From: Liolophura sinensis
Taxonomy: Eukaryota; Mollusca; Polyplacophora; Chitonida; Chitonidae
Reading direction: 5' to 3'
Length of the DNA stretch: 64,000 nt
Assembly (NCBI RefSeq): GCF_032854445.1
Contig: NC_088297.1
Location: 10,748,163-10,812,162, forward strand
Shown: one piece after another, positions 40,501-49,445 of the stretch
Layout of the letters: each line of letters opens with the position of its first letter
Position numbering within the stretch: the stretch's first letter is position 1
Translations under genes and position numbers: made by a program
The notes under the pieces: model-generated
What the model saw: the letters and a program-made list of their open reading frames with translations, nothing else
What the model was told of the DNA's origin: nothing
Databases searched by the model: none

Positions 40501-43500
40501 TATGATTTATTGTTAAATTATTATTTCATTGTTAAAGTTAAGCCATAGTTATGCATTCTATTCAAATGTGTCGTCAACAGTAAAGAGACAATAGGAGGTT
40601 TTACCCATAATGCAAACTTTAAAACTCATGGAAATAAATTTTACTCCACATACCTTCAAAATAACGTGTCTGTAGAATATTTCCTCCATGTGATCTAACT
40701 GAGGAACCTTTCCCACCTAAAGTAATTTGGGGTCAACTTGTGCAGTCTGATGTTCTTTTTCCTGCTTGTGCGATGACTGGTTATGGGTAAACTAGTCCTC
40801 ATATGCGTGTATTAGAAGAGAACAGTGGAAAGTCAGATTTGGACCCAAGTGACCATTGCCTAAGAAAAGCTACCTCATTCTATTTGTTTCTTGAAGTTTT
40901 CGTGTGACGCCACTTGTACTTCACACACAAGATTTTACTGTTCTTATGGTTTACCTTTCATCTATTTTTTAGCCTTGATTACGTTCACTGTGCCAGTCGC
41001 ATTGCACAAGAGCAGTTGAACATTAATGATCCGGATTATTACGATTTGGAAGTTCATATCATTTTTGACGACGCGTTTGAGGACGACGACGAAAGTCAAA
41101 GTCGGGTGCCCAATGGCTTTGTCAGGCAGTTATGTGACTGTATTCCAGACGCCGCCAGGTAAAATATTGCACAGACGTTCAACATCTGTTTGTTTCAACA
41201 ACATGTTATTGCAGTAAACCATAGCTGGTATTGATATTCTTCTACTGCTTTTCCACTGGTTACAACATTAATTCCTGTTTGTAGCTCTAACATACTGTAT
41301 GGGATATATTATGCCCCATGGCGCTTTACTTTCAAACTGCACCCCTCGTGTACTACTTTAAGCAAGGATATATTGAGTATAAACACCGAAATAATTTTGT
41401 TTAAATAGATAAAATATTAAGTGCAGAAATGTAATCTTATTTTTGACAACAGTTCCGTGGCTAAGGGCGCTATCAACATACCCGGTCCAGAGAGATGCAC
41501 AACGCCCTATGGTGGACGACTGACGTGGACAATGCCTGGAAACACCAAAATGATCGTCCACATGAAGGACAAGAACAAGATCAGGCACAGAAAGAGATGG
41601 TCACAGGTAAGGTCCTGGAAAATAATGTAACCAAATAAAATAAGTAACATGCTATTATGAAATAAGCAACCTGTAGTTATGAAATAAGCAATCTACCTGT
41701 AGTATTGAAATAAGTATCCTGTAGTTATGAAATAAGCAAGCTGCATGTAGTATTGAAATAAGTATCCTGTAGTCGTGAAAAAAAGTGACCTGGAGTAATA
41801 TAACAACGTGTAGAAATGAAATAAGCAGCCAAAGAGCATTTAGTCAGCCAGGACAATGAAAGAACTGCATGTAACTTATGTTTTATGTAACTATCGATTG
41901 GTTTCCGGAAGAATTATTTTATTTGTTTTGTTCTTTTAGAGTTTCTGTTTACGGTATTTACGGTTTCTGTTAAATTTTCTTCCCCGTCATTTGATAGTTT
42001 TAAGACCTCTCTCTTTTGTGTACACCGTGTATTACCCCCACCCCACCCCCACCCCCGCCTATATTGTGTGTGGATTGTATCGCTAAATATCAACCGGTGA
42101 ATCAATCAGTCATGACTTTTTCCTTGTACAGGTCATGTATATGTACTATCTTCTCGGGTTTCATCTGCTTGGAACTAAAGTGGCAGACAAAGCCATGACT
42201 CAAGGTTTCGCTCAGTCTGACGCCGACGACAGCAATCTGTCGACTGCAGCCAGACACCGGAAAAGGAGCAGCGACGCGAAGGCCGAGAAGAGACGACACC
42301 GAGCTGGACCTATCAGTTCCATGTTTAGACGGATTGCTAGAGACAAATTTGAAAAGGTACACATGTACGGATGACATTGCTCAAAGATTCGAAACATTTG
42401 TAACTTGATACGTTATATTGTCTTGTCATATTCCATGCACAGTCTTCTCTGTCGTGAATGTATGTAAACACGGTGGTTTACTCAGGGCACTCCGGATTCT
42501 TACAGCCATAAATTGACCTCCTTTGAATAAGTAAAAAATTCTTTCGTAGGACGATAAAAAACAAATAAAATAGATAAAAAGGTACTCTTTTTAATTTGCT
42601 CTATGGACAAGCTTGACAATTTAGATAGAGGTGTTAACTATTTTCAGCAGCGTTCTACGTTTTCACAGCCAAATAATGAGGGCAGTGTTGTCTAAGGTAA
42701 CTTTAAGCATGAATAGCAATTTTAGGTGACCAGATGGTTCTGTTTTGATAACATTCAAATGATGTATCTAAACCACGTATTTTTTTTTTCTTTACACAGG
42801 CTGAGAATACTTTTATTCTGACCTTGGACGGCGACGTTGACTTCAAACCGGATGCTGTAAAGCTCTTGCTAGATCGTATGAAGAAAAATAAGAAAGTCGG
42901 TGCTGTTTGTGGAAGGATTCACCCAATTGGTTCAGGTGAGTTGTGGAAACAGAGTTTTAACGTCGAGTTTTGTGTGTTCAGCTTGTTGTGTATATAGATT
43001 CACGTTTACTTCACCGTTCATAATATTCAGCTTTGGTAATGAATATTCGGCTTCTAGCTGAACTGAACATTTTTTTCATGAAAGACATCAGTCACTAGTT
43101 TCCCTGTAAAATGTTATGGCAAATGACAGAAATGAACAATTAGGCGCGAAATGTTAAATCTTCTAAGGAAAACAGATTACAGTACTCAATGCACAAACGA
43201 ATCATTTAATGACAGTTGAAAGATTTTGCTATGTGGAACTGTAAAAAACGAGTGTAAACATCTGACCTCTGAAATGAGTCGTAGCAAATCTAAGTGCATA
43301 ATAATTGACCCCGGACCACACTAAAGCCTTGGGAGCTAGTGTTAAACGTTGTTTTGGTAATGGATCTTGCGATTATCGACTTGGAAAGCCCTTTACGGAC
43401 TACGAATGGTATATGAATGTCGAACATGACGCTTATATTTATATTGCTTCTTTCATCCACAGGCCCGATGGTGTGGTACCAGCAGTTTGAGTACTCGGTG

Positions 43501-45846
43501 GGTCACTGGCTCCAGAAGGCCGCTGAGCACGTGTTCGGATGTGTTCTCTGCTGCCCAGGCTGCTTCAGTTTGTTCCGTGGATCAGCTCTTATGGACGATA
43601 ATGTGATGAAGACGTATACTACCAAACCTACCGAAGCGACCCATTACATCCAGTTCGAACAAGGTGAGCGTTCTCTTGGATTAGCCTCAAGCTAATGTCT
43701 GGATTCTTTCCATTTCTCAAGGTATTTCTCACCTACACAAGCCGGGTCCAAACTCCATTCTCAATTCCCAAAGGAATAAGTTTAGAACATGTTCTTTAAA
43801 ATCATATTCATTGACTGTATCAACGTGCATCGGTATTATAAAACTGATACGCTTTTTGCTACAACATGCATTTTATTCTTGACTTTTGCTGAAGACTTTG
43901 TAGAGTGAAACTTTAATTAGTATTAATAAAACTAAATTTTAAAAAATTCTCTTTTCAGTAACACCTAATAAATGTGTATTTTTCCCTGTTTAGGTGAAGA
44001 TCGTTGGCTATGTACACTGTTGCTGCAACAAGGACACAGAATCGATTACTGCGCAGGCGCGGATGCTTTGACCTTTGCCCCGGAGACATTTGAGGAATTC
44101 TTCAACCAGAGGCGAAGATGGTCGCCGTCGACAATGGCGAACCAAGTTGATCTTCTCTCCAGCTGGCGACCAACAGTTCAAGTTAACGACAACATTAGCA
44201 AACTTTACATCCTGTACCAGTTCGTGCTCATGGCCTCGACGATCCTGGCTCCATCTACTGTTGTGCTGGTCATCACCGGCTCCTTCTTCACCATCTTGAA
44301 GATCGGAATCTGGCCATCGTATGCTCTCGCTGTACTACCGGTTCTCTTCTTCACAATTATCTGCATGAAGTGCAAAACTAAAACCCAGCTGAATGTGGCA
44401 GGAATTTTGAGCGCCCTCTACACCGTCGTCATGGTGATCGTGACAGTCGGTACGATTTTCAATATCGTCAAGGAAGAGTTCTCGAGTCCAAACGTTGTTT
44501 TCTTGACTGGAATGGCAGCCATTTTCTTGATCGCTGGTAGCTTCCACCCGCAAGAGTTCACATCATTGATCTACGGTATACTGTATTTCCTTACCGTCCC
44601 ATCCACTTTCATCCTCCTGACAGTGTTCTACCTGTGCAACATGCATAACGTCTCTTGGGGAACGAGAGAATTACCCAAGAAAATGACGGCGGAGGAGTTG
44701 GCGGATCAGCGGAAGGAGCTGCTAAAAAAGCAAGAGAGAAAACGCAACAAAGGTATATTGGGTTGGCTTGGGTTGGGCACAGTCGTCGAGGAAGTGAAGG
44801 ACCTGGTCAGAGGTATAATGAAAAATAAGGATAGCAAATCAGACGAAACCACCAATCTGACTGCTGCGGAAGAGGGTGAAGCTAGTAGTCAGGATGAACT
44901 CATAGTGGAAAACACATCTCGTTCGCCGGTCCTACCGCACGTCAACGTAGCGCACAGCTTCAGACAGGAGCGAGGCATCCAAAACGTGGACTGGACAAAG
45001 GTTGACTACGTGGGCAGAGGCAGAACGGTCAAGATCAACAGCTCAGAGAACGACTTTTGGGTGGACATCATCGGAAAGTACCTGCACCCTATCGACGAAG
45101 ACAAAGGCCACCAGCAGAAAATCAAGGACGATTTGATTTCGTTGCGCAACAACGTCGTCTTCGCCTTCATGCTCGTGAACTTTCTCTGGACAGTGATCAC
45201 GATTCAACTGCAAGTTCTGGAGGACGAAATCAAAGGGTTCTTCATCGAAGGAAAGTACGAACCGCTCTCTCTACTCTTCCTAGCTATTTTCGCCTTCATC
45301 TTGTTGCTACAGTTCTTGGCCATGTTCGCTCATCGCTGGGGAACGTTTCTTCACTTGATGTCCAGTACTCACATCGACTGGTTCAGAAATAACTTCGGGG
45401 AGGAGGATTTTGTGAAGTTCGCCCTGGAGGAGACGAGGCGATTGGCCACGGTGGAGCCTGAGCCAGATTGTTCCGACGACGTAAGTGATGACGATTCCGG
45501 GTACAGAGAGCACGAGCCTGTACCGCGCGTTCAAGACGACAACGACGCCGACGTCCCGCAACTGCAGAAGCTCTTCGAGAGGAACATTAGGCGCATGACA
45601 AGCAGGCAGAAGAAGAAGGCACATTTCAACGAGGATCCTTCATCTCCCGTTAAGCGAAATGCCACGTTTAGTCGACACTCCAGAAAAATCAGCAGTAAGA
45701 AACGCAAGAATCAGCAATATCGCCTTGAACTTATTAACAGGTCGGTGTCCATGCGCAATCCAGCGAATCAGAACTCGACTGTGGTGAATATCGAGAGACC
45801 CAGCGTGAGGCAGTCACAGAGTATAGAGGCTCAAACACGTATCTGA
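22470..45846 (+). CDS. CS1: Chitin synthase with N-terminal myosin motor domain (28 coding exons, 2,242 aa)
   Basis: The spliced frame (ATG 22,488, TGA 45,844-45,846; 6,729 nt) encodes a membrane chitin synthase fused to a myosin head. Visible in the sequence: P-loop GESGAGKT (about residues 98-105), switch [10 protein letters not shown] (148-156), switch II DMAGFE (380-385), the GRTKVFL segment after the converter (to about 725), a basic/serine-rich linker (740-850), a first membrane helix (about 858-890), a multi-helix block (943-1,251), and glycosyltransferase family 2 motifs: [15 protein letters not shown] (from 1,522), GEDRWL (1,626-1,631) and QRRRW (1,664-1,668). Further membrane helices, a charged coiled-coil-like stretch, two late helices and a basic tail follow. 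The order and length match molluscan myosin-chitin synthases (about 2,250-2,290 aa, from memory). Family knowledge: it polymerises UDP-GlcNAc into chitin at the plasma membrane, and the motor is thought to couple synthesis to actin. All key residues are intact and no stop or frameshift interrupts it. The ATG exon begins at a splice acceptor, so at least one upstream 5' UTR exon is unidentified. Confidence 0.95.
23215..23450 (+). mobile_element. SINE-B in CS1 intron 1 with (CACT)n tail
   Basis: Closely matches the 4.6-kb copy (CTTGCCTTCGGTAAGTCGTC, CGTCATATGACTGAAAAATT) and ends in an expanded CACTCACTCAC array. Confidence 0.82.
26511..26762 (-). mobile_element. SINE-A, full length, in CS1 intron 1
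   Basis: TATTTATTTATTTG tail, complete core, and head CAGCGACCGCATTGG...GCCACGGAGGCCC. It ends about 90 bp before the acceptor of CS1 exon 2. Confidence 0.88.
26852..26917 (+). CDS. CS1: CS1 coding exon 2
   Basis: This 66-nt exon encodes [15 protein letters not shown]..., the hallmark N-terminal strand of the myosin head (family pattern [13 protein letters not shown]). Acceptor cttcag, donor gtaaga, phase 0 at both ends. A SINE-A copy lies about 90 bp upstream. Confidence 0.95.
27706..27733. repeat. Poly-C tract
   Basis: A C-run of more than 20 bases interrupted by one G, about 75 bp upstream of CS1 exon 3; prone to length error. Confidence 0.85.
27810..28037 (+). CDS. CS1: CS1 coding exon 3 (myosin P-loop)
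   Basis: This 228-nt exon carries the ATP-binding P-loop [10 protein letters not shown] and the following helix. Acceptor gtttcag; donor gtgagc at 28,038. The last 81 nt of the exon plus the donor are duplicated directly downstream (28,061-28,164). The first donor must be used, because reading through it gives KVSR then a stop. Confidence 0.95.
28061..28164 (+). pseudogene. Partial tandem duplicate of CS1 exon 3 with a second donor site
   Basis: A 104-bp unit (27,957-28,060: 3' end of exon 3, donor and first intron bases) is repeated in tandem at 28,061-28,164 with a modest number of substitutions. The copy keeps an open reading frame resembling the original ([20 protein letters not shown]) and its own gtgagc donor at 28,142, but has no acceptor, so it should be spliced out as intron. 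It lacks the P-loop. Confidence 0.85.
28638..28752 (+). CDS. CS1: CS1 coding exon 4 (switch I)
   Basis: Encodes [11 protein letters not shown] and the switch I motif NTNSSRFGK. Acceptor gtttcag, donor gtaaga, ending in phase 1 (the split codon gives Ala with exon 5). Confidence 0.95.
29153..29300 (+). CDS. CS1: CS1 coding exon 5
   Basis: Encodes [12 protein letters not shown] and the [10 protein letters not shown] core strand of the myosin head. Acceptor ttccag, donor gtaaga, phase 2 end. Confidence 0.95.
29692..29812 (+). CDS. CS1: CS1 coding exon 6
   Basis: Encodes the acidic segment [12 protein letters not shown]...MTSLGLTDD of the upper 50K region. Acceptor atttcag, donor gtaagc, phase 0 end. 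Confidence 0.93.
30125..30317 (+). CDS. CS1: CS1 coding exon 7
   Basis: Encodes [20 protein letters not shown], the conserved helix of the 50K domain (family pattern ILxxLAAILHLGNI), then the VANLLSLD segment. Phase 1 end with donor gtatgt. Confidence 0.95.
30650..30820 (+). mobile_element. SINE-A, 5'-truncated, in CS1 intron 7
   Basis: Core from CTCTCCCGCCGTATGCGGGA to TTGAGTACGCGCGTAAAACA and an A-rich tail, sense to the host gene. Confidence 0.8.
30965..31106 (+). CDS. CS1: CS1 coding exon 8
   Basis: Encodes [19 protein letters not shown], equivalent to the family DALAKxLYxxLFxWLV helix. Acceptor tttcag, donor gtgagt, phase 2 end. Confidence 0.95.
31255..31498 (+). mobile_element. SINE-B body and tail after a D-like head, in CS1 intron 8
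   Basis: CCTGGGTCGTGTCACACCTA resembles the SINE-D head. From 31,335 the body is family B (TTCGCTAAGTCGTCTCAGTG) with tail ACGACGTTAAACCCCAAGAG. It may be a chimeric copy, or B's normal head. Confidence 0.65.
31565..31781 (+). CDS. CS1: CS1 coding exon 9 (switch II)
   Basis: Encodes [10 protein letters not shown] (switch II) and [11 protein letters not shown], the relay helix region. Acceptor ttcaaag, donor gtaagc, phase 0 end. Confidence 0.95.
32174..32347 (+). CDS. CS1: CS1 coding exon 10
   Basis: Encodes [16 protein letters not shown], matching the myosin G(I/V)LxLLDEExxFP element, then [10 protein letters not shown]. Donor gtaata is weak but phase 0 continues exactly into exon 11. Confidence 0.95.
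32640..32669. repeat. 15-bp tandem duplication in CS1 intron 10
   Basis: GTTGCAACAATGAAC twice, exact. Confidence 0.9.
32809..32951 (+). CDS. CS1: CS1 coding exon 11
   Basis: Encodes [20 protein letters not shown], the actin-binding side of the lower 50K domain. Ends in phase 2 before loop 2. Confidence 0.95.
33003..33080 (-). repeat. SINE-A tail/core fragment in CS1 intron 11
   Basis: Minus-strand TTTATTTATTTGTTTTTACG, then CACTTACACGACGACGGCCA. Confidence 0.65.
33215..33331 (+). CDS. CS1: CS1 coding exon 12 (loop 2 region)
   Basis: Encodes a polar, Lys-rich stretch ([19 protein letters not shown]) at the position of myosin loop 2. Acceptor gttccag, phase 2 end. Confidence 0.88.
33811..33892 (+). 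CDS. CS1: CS1 coding exon 13 (loop 2 region)
   Basis: Short exon (27 codons) rich in Thr/Ser ([17 protein letters not shown]). Acceptor catcag, donor gtaacc, phase 0 end. It is low in conserved motifs and is supported mainly by frame closure. Confidence 0.85.
34640..34745. repeat. T-rich (TTTTG)n low-complexity tract in CS1 intron 13
   Basis: Nearly pure T with single G or C, ending in TTTGTTTGTTTG; explains the low-complexity open frames on both strands. Confidence 0.9.
35189..35244 (+). CDS. CS1: CS1 coding exon 14
   Basis: Encodes [19 protein letters not shown], matching the family pattern L..LM..L....P.F(V/I)RCIKPN. Split Arg codon joins exon 15. Confidence 0.95.
35451..35600 (+). CDS. 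CS1: CS1 coding exon 15
   Basis: Encodes [18 protein letters not shown] and [21 protein letters not shown], the myosin SH-helix and converter start. Acceptor acacag, donor gtgaga. Confidence 0.96.
36000..36108 (+). CDS. CS1: CS1 coding exon 16 (converter)
   Basis: Encodes the converter segment ending [10 protein letters not shown]. Acceptor ttgcaag, donor gtaaat, phase 0 end. Confidence 0.93.
36336..36389 (+). CDS. CS1: CS1 coding exon 17 (end of motor)
   Basis: Eighteen codons, [18 protein letters not shown], complete the GxTKVFL motif that closes the motor. No IQ motif follows. Confidence 0.93.
36793..37085 (+). CDS. CS1: CS1 coding exon 18 (linker)
   Basis: Encodes 97 residues rich in Ser, Asp and then Lys/Arg, the cytosolic linker between motor and membrane domains. 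The donor gttagt at 37,086 is chosen because it gives the split Pro codon needed for the frame of exon 19. Confidence 0.88.
37220..37465 (-). mobile_element. SINE-A, near full length, antisense in CS1 intron 18
   Basis: TTTATTTATTTATTTATTTG tail at left, well-preserved core and B-box region (GACTTGAACTC), ending around CTACGCTGC. It forms an inverted pair with the copy at 37,550-37,775. Confidence 0.85.
37550..37775 (+). mobile_element. SINE-A, sense in CS1 intron 18, beside the exon 19 acceptor
   Basis: Head from ACCAATGCGGTCGCTGTGAG, core, and tail AAATAAATAAATA ending about 25-30 bp before acceptor tcttgcag. The tail occupies the usual branch-point region. Confidence 0.85.
37799..37976 (+). 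CDS. CS1: CS1 coding exon 19 (first membrane helix)
   Basis: Encodes [15 protein letters not shown], then a long hydrophobic stretch ([16 protein letters not shown]...). The acceptor tcttgcag is only about 30 bp from the tail of a SINE-A copy. Confidence 0.94.
38140..38285 (-). repeat. Repeat family C copy in CS1 intron 19
   Basis: Reverse orientation: GGTTACACGTAACCGGTGAA, TTGCCAATTTACCTCATTTA and CTAACTGTTCATGTAAGTGC. Confidence 0.75.
38428..38565 (+). CDS. CS1: CS1 coding exon 20 (membrane helix)
   Basis: Encodes [20 protein letters not shown], a membrane helix, then GYKEWPS. Donor gtaagt, phase 0. Confidence 0.93.
39026..39954 (+). CDS. CS1: CS1 coding exon 21 (multi-helix membrane block)
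   Basis: This 929-nt exon encodes about six hydrophobic helices with Trp-rich loops ([20 protein letters not shown]). It corresponds to the conserved membrane region preceding the catalytic domain of animal chitin synthases. Phase 2 end. Confidence 0.95.
40000..40105 (-). repeat. Repeat family C copy in CS1 intron 21
   Basis: AGCAGCGACCACAGTGTGCT, GGTCACACGCAATCGGTGAA and GAATTTACCTCAGTTC. Confidence 0.7.
40210..40428 (+). CDS. CS1: CS1 coding exon 22 (start of catalytic domain)
   Basis: Encodes [27 protein letters not shown] is a diagnostic block of animal chitin synthases. Phase 2 end. Confidence 0.96.
40973..41158 (+). CDS. CS1: CS1 coding exon 23
   Basis: Encodes [18 protein letters not shown], an acidic catalytic-domain segment of the family. 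Acceptor tttttag, split Ser codon at the end. Confidence 0.95.
41453..41606 (+). CDS. CS1: CS1 coding exon 24
   Basis: Encodes [13 protein letters not shown] and [12 protein letters not shown], two highly conserved chitin synthase blocks. Acceptor acaacag, donor gtaagg. Confidence 0.96.
41636..41835. repeat. Degenerate ~22-26-bp minisatellite in CS1 intron 24
   Basis: Repeated units of the form TATGAAATAAGCAACCTGTA with length variation, about eight units, starting about 30 bp after exon 24. Confidence 0.85.
42132..42356 (+). CDS. CS1: CS1 coding exon 25
   Basis: Encodes [14 protein letters not shown] then a basic insertion ([17 protein letters not shown]). Such a charged insert is a plausible site for variation between family members. 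Phase 0. Confidence 0.94.
42800..42935 (+). CDS. CS1: CS1 coding exon 26 (catalytic Asp)
   Basis: Encodes [17 protein letters not shown], the DxD-type donor-binding motif of GT2 enzymes, then [14 protein letters not shown]. Phase 1 end. Confidence 0.97.
43463..43663 (+). CDS. CS1: CS1 coding exon 27
   Basis: Encodes [20 protein letters not shown] and [14 protein letters not shown], acceptor-site blocks of the catalytic domain. Phase 1 end. Confidence 0.97.
43994..45846 (+). CDS. CS1: CS1 coding exon 28 (catalytic end, C-terminal helices, stop)
   Basis: Largest exon (1,853 nt). It starts with [14 protein letters not shown], then the product-binding motif QRRRWSPST, about six membrane helices, the charged segment [17 protein letters not shown], two late helices (around [14 protein letters not shown] and [16 protein letters not shown]) and a basic Ser-rich cytosolic tail ending at TGA 45,844-45,846. 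Confidence 0.97.
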
Positions 45847-46520
45847 AGGTCTTGAGTAATGCAACCGTCTTAATCATTCACCTCATCCCTGCCCCCACAT
45901 CCCCACCCGCGCAACGATCATCGGTTTGGATGATAAAACTATGTCTTTCCCGTTCCTTGGGCGCCAAAATCTACTGGCCGATGTAAAGCTGAAAAAAATA
46001 TCGTATAGCATTAATATAAAATCAGGGAAAAAAACCTTAATTTTGCACAACTCTATTCTTTACAATGTATGACTTTCTTTGCTGTGATAACGAGTTGACA
46101 AAAGATAACAGAACTTGTCTCAGGACAGTGCCAAATAATCTATGAATACATCTCGTACGAAACAAAATGTCTGTAAAGTCACAGTTTGACACACCAGGTA
46201 GCTGGCAAGTAACAATTTAAACGTTAAATTTGTGTCTGAGAGATCAGAATCATCAACAAACTCTCGCGCTGGATGCGAGATTCTCGCAGCAATATTCATG
46301 ACCTTCAGATTCTTGCGCGTGCTTTCGACGACTGATTCGGAAGACTGGAAACACAATGCATATAATGGTGCCAAATCTAGTCGAAGTAAATATATTTTAA
46401 TGCTCAAATGCTGACATATTTATGTAGATATACTTTTATTTTTGTGCTTAATATCACTGTTTTTACGTTATGTGTTGTCGTAAAATAAATACGTATTGGA
46501 TTCGATTTGTGACATTTCAC
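45847..46520 (+). other. CS1: Probable 3' UTR of CS1
   Basis: AT-rich non-coding sequence directly after the stop codon. The first canonical polyadenylation hexamer seen is AATAAA at 46,484-46,489. The true end is not visible and may lie further downstream. Confidence 0.5.
46484..46489 (+). promoter_or_regulatory. Candidate polyadenylation signal AATAAA for CS1
   Basis: A canonical hexamer about 640 bp after the stop codon, followed by T/GT-rich sequence. Confidence 0.45.
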
Positions 46521-48982
46521 AATTTGTGACATTTTTATAGTATTTATGTCTGCGCTCTTGCACCAAGAAAATGTGAATATTTCTGTGTTGTTTTATACAT
46601 TTCATACGTTTATTCCTAGGTATTTAAGCTAGTAATTCTGAAATGTAAGATGTCAATGTTGTCATTGTTATATTTTGGCTGAATATTGGTAACGATAATG
46701 ATAAAGTGTCTTTCAGTTATCGCCCACGTTTGTTAATGTTATTTGTTTTATATGATGTACTGATTCTGTTGTAAATACATTTTGTACTATTTTATAGCAA
46801 ATTTTTGGAGATGAATAGATCGTAAAAATTGATTTCCACTGACTTTGTTCACGAGAATGTCCCTGAATAGATGTGTGGGGTTAGAATTCCACGTCTTTGA
46901 CTTAACCAAGGTGGCGATTTCGTACACGCATTAGAAGGCGTGGGGAAAAACAAATCCTTTGGAGACAGCCTAGGATTTAGCTCAGTTCTGGCCTTTCATG
47001 CGTTATTGTACATAGTTTTTACTCAAAATTGCGTTCGAGCTCATGTAAACTTCCAGGCGTGAGAGACTCACAAAAGTGTGCAAAATTACGTCTGGCTACT
47101 GGGGGTTATAATACTTAAACTTGGCCACCTGGGCTTGTTTGTTCGGTAGCGAAGAAATCCAGGCCATGTGCAATCACTGCAGCTACCTCGCTCATTGGCG
47201 TCGCGTGCTTGAACCGAAGTCAGTTTGGCATTTTGTAATTAAGCGACTAGGCCTTACTATGAAGTTGTCATTCGGATAGACCTACTCTGTTACTTACGCA
47301 TGCAGGATAGACAAAAGTTTACAGCAACTTACTCAGTACTATCATGATTCCAACGTTGGAATGTTGATGGGAAGTGGGGGAAGTGCTCCATGATTAGCAC
47401 GCCAGCTCGGCGCGATGACCCGAAAGCCTGCCACCAATGTGGCCACTGTGAGTTCAAATCCAGCTCATACTGGCTTCCTCTCCGGCCCTAAGTGGGGATT
47501 TTTGTCAGCAACCTGCGGATGGTCGTGGGTTTACCCCAGGCTCGGCCCGGTTTCCTCCCATTATAATGTTGGTCGTATGAGTGAAATTATTGAGTACGGC
47601 GCAAAACGCCGATGAAATAAATAAATGATTCCTATCCTAATGGCCGTAAAATCTGTCCTCTTCACTTTTCACAAAAAGTGGGTTTTTACTAAAGATATGA
47701 AAATATCTTTTGTAACATTTTATCCAAAACTCATCCTTGAGCTCTTCCGAATCTCATTGTTTTTCACAGCTATACTATGTAAAAATGGAGGGGATATTCA
47801 ATGAAAAAAAGTGGGACATTTGGCCAGTCGACCTGATGTTGTTCAACTATGACTCTTGGAAGAAAACTCAGTCTTACAACTTTATTTCAGTGAATCAGCA
47901 AGAACAGCGTAATGGAAGATCCGAAGATTTAGTTTTCAGTTTTGTTTTTTCAATATGTGCTGGAGTTTCTACCTAACCGTAATTCTTAGGTATATTTTAA
48001 TACAAGATAAATAACTCTTTAACTCGTATAGTCACAGTCCCTTCAATATAACACTAAATTCTTCCTGCGTAATATACTGAAGATTACTGATCTCCGCGGG
48101 ATCGAGCAAATCTCCCGCGGGATCGAATCCACTAGCTCCGCCGGCTGTCATTCAAGATCGGCTCCTCTTCGGAGGATCGGTGATCCTTGGCAAATGTCTA
48201 TGCTGATTCCCTATGGAATGCTCAATGATGTATAAATGGTGTTTTGAGACTGTATAGCTGTCTTGCATCTGTATACTTCAGTAACTGTAAATTTTCATCT
48301 GTGGTATCTTCTAACTGATCTTCTGTGGCTTGTCTTGACCTTGCCTTTGCTTTTGCTCTTGTCTTCGATCGTGACTGTCGTAGAACTTCAGGACCATCTG
48401 TCAGACGGGGGGGGGGGGGGGGGTGTTGATTTGCAATGGCGCTTTTCCGGCCCAAAGGGCCGATGCGCACCAAAACTTGGCGTCATTGAAAATGCTTTTA
48501 AGCTGGATAGTATATAAAGGAAGAGTATATTATTTAGGACAAGAAGAAGAAGTTTCAATACTAGTGCTATGGACATTGTGGCATTATAGCCGACGAATTT
48601 TGGGCTTGATGACTAACAGAAGAAAAAAAAGTGTTTGCAGAGGGTCATTATTCACTATGATGACCGTTTCTTAATGTACAATCCATATTTACAGTACAAG
48701 TTGGGCAGGTACATGGGTTAAAGAGAGATTTTGGGAAAGGTGGGCGTTAGAACACTCAAGATGTTATAACATATACAGAACACAGAGTATAGTACAGGAA
48801 GAGCTGAACAGTATACATACACAATACCTGGACAAAAAAACAGTAGAAGCGTCAGCTCATATCAGTTCTGTTCGGGTAAAAAAACGACAACAACCACTTT
48901 AAAAGCAACAGATAGGCCGATCCAACCATGTTAACATTAAAAAAAAAAACAAAAACAAAAACAAAAAAAAAAAAACGGATTA
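46521..48982. other. Intergenic stretch between CS1 and the LINE
   Basis: One SINE-A, a CCGCGGGATCGA-type short direct repeat at 48,095-48,130 and a poly-G run at 48,408-48,423. A minus-strand frame at 48,222-48,473 has a basic/acidic composition but no recognised domain. Confidence 0.5.
47385..47628 (+). mobile_element. SINE-A with alternative tRNA-like head
   Basis: The head TTAGCACGCCAGCTCGGCGC differs from the GCGCGCTAGCGCAGCG head of most copies but resembles the 56.4-kb copy. The core and tail are family A. Confidence 0.82.
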
Positions 48983-49375
48983 TTAAAAACGACGACATCT
49001 GTTAAGAAAATTGGCCAGGGCCTGGAAAGTCTTATTTCGGTTGGCTTTAGGATTTAAAACAGATGCTAACGTAAAATGCCGAAGGCCAATGGAGCGTAAG
49101 TCCCGGTAAAGAACACGGCGAGCGTTAGAGTGCCGGGTACACGTAAATAAGAGATGAGCGATATCATCGTTAACTAGGCATATGTCACATAACCCAGATG
49201 GGTGCAGATTCATTCTGAATAAATAGGTATTTGTAGGTACATGTCCAGAAATAAGGCGGAAAACTAGCGTTTCATCTCGTCGGGAACGTAATGATATTGG
49301 CGAATTTAACAAGACAGAACGATTATACTCGTGAAAAAACCTCCCCTTATTAGCTTCATCCACTGCCGCTGCCAA
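48983..49375 (-). pseudogene. LINE ORF2: C-terminal CxxC...H...C region
   Basis: Encodes LISGHVPTNTYLFRM, SGLCDICLVNDDIAHLLFTC and FLNRCRRF, the usual end of RNase H-bearing LINE ORF2 proteins. Confidence 0.8.
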
Positions 49376-49445
49376 ATATCCACAAACTTAGATGCGACAT
49401 GACTCATAATTTCATTAATGTTTAAGGGCACGTGTATGGATATAT

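Noticed and set aside
48222-48473. Minus-strand frame with an Arg/Lys-rich then acidic stretch, considered as LINE ORF1
   Set aside because: It lies downstream of the LINE ORF2 end, starts in a homopolymer region and shows no ORF1 domain; left unassigned.
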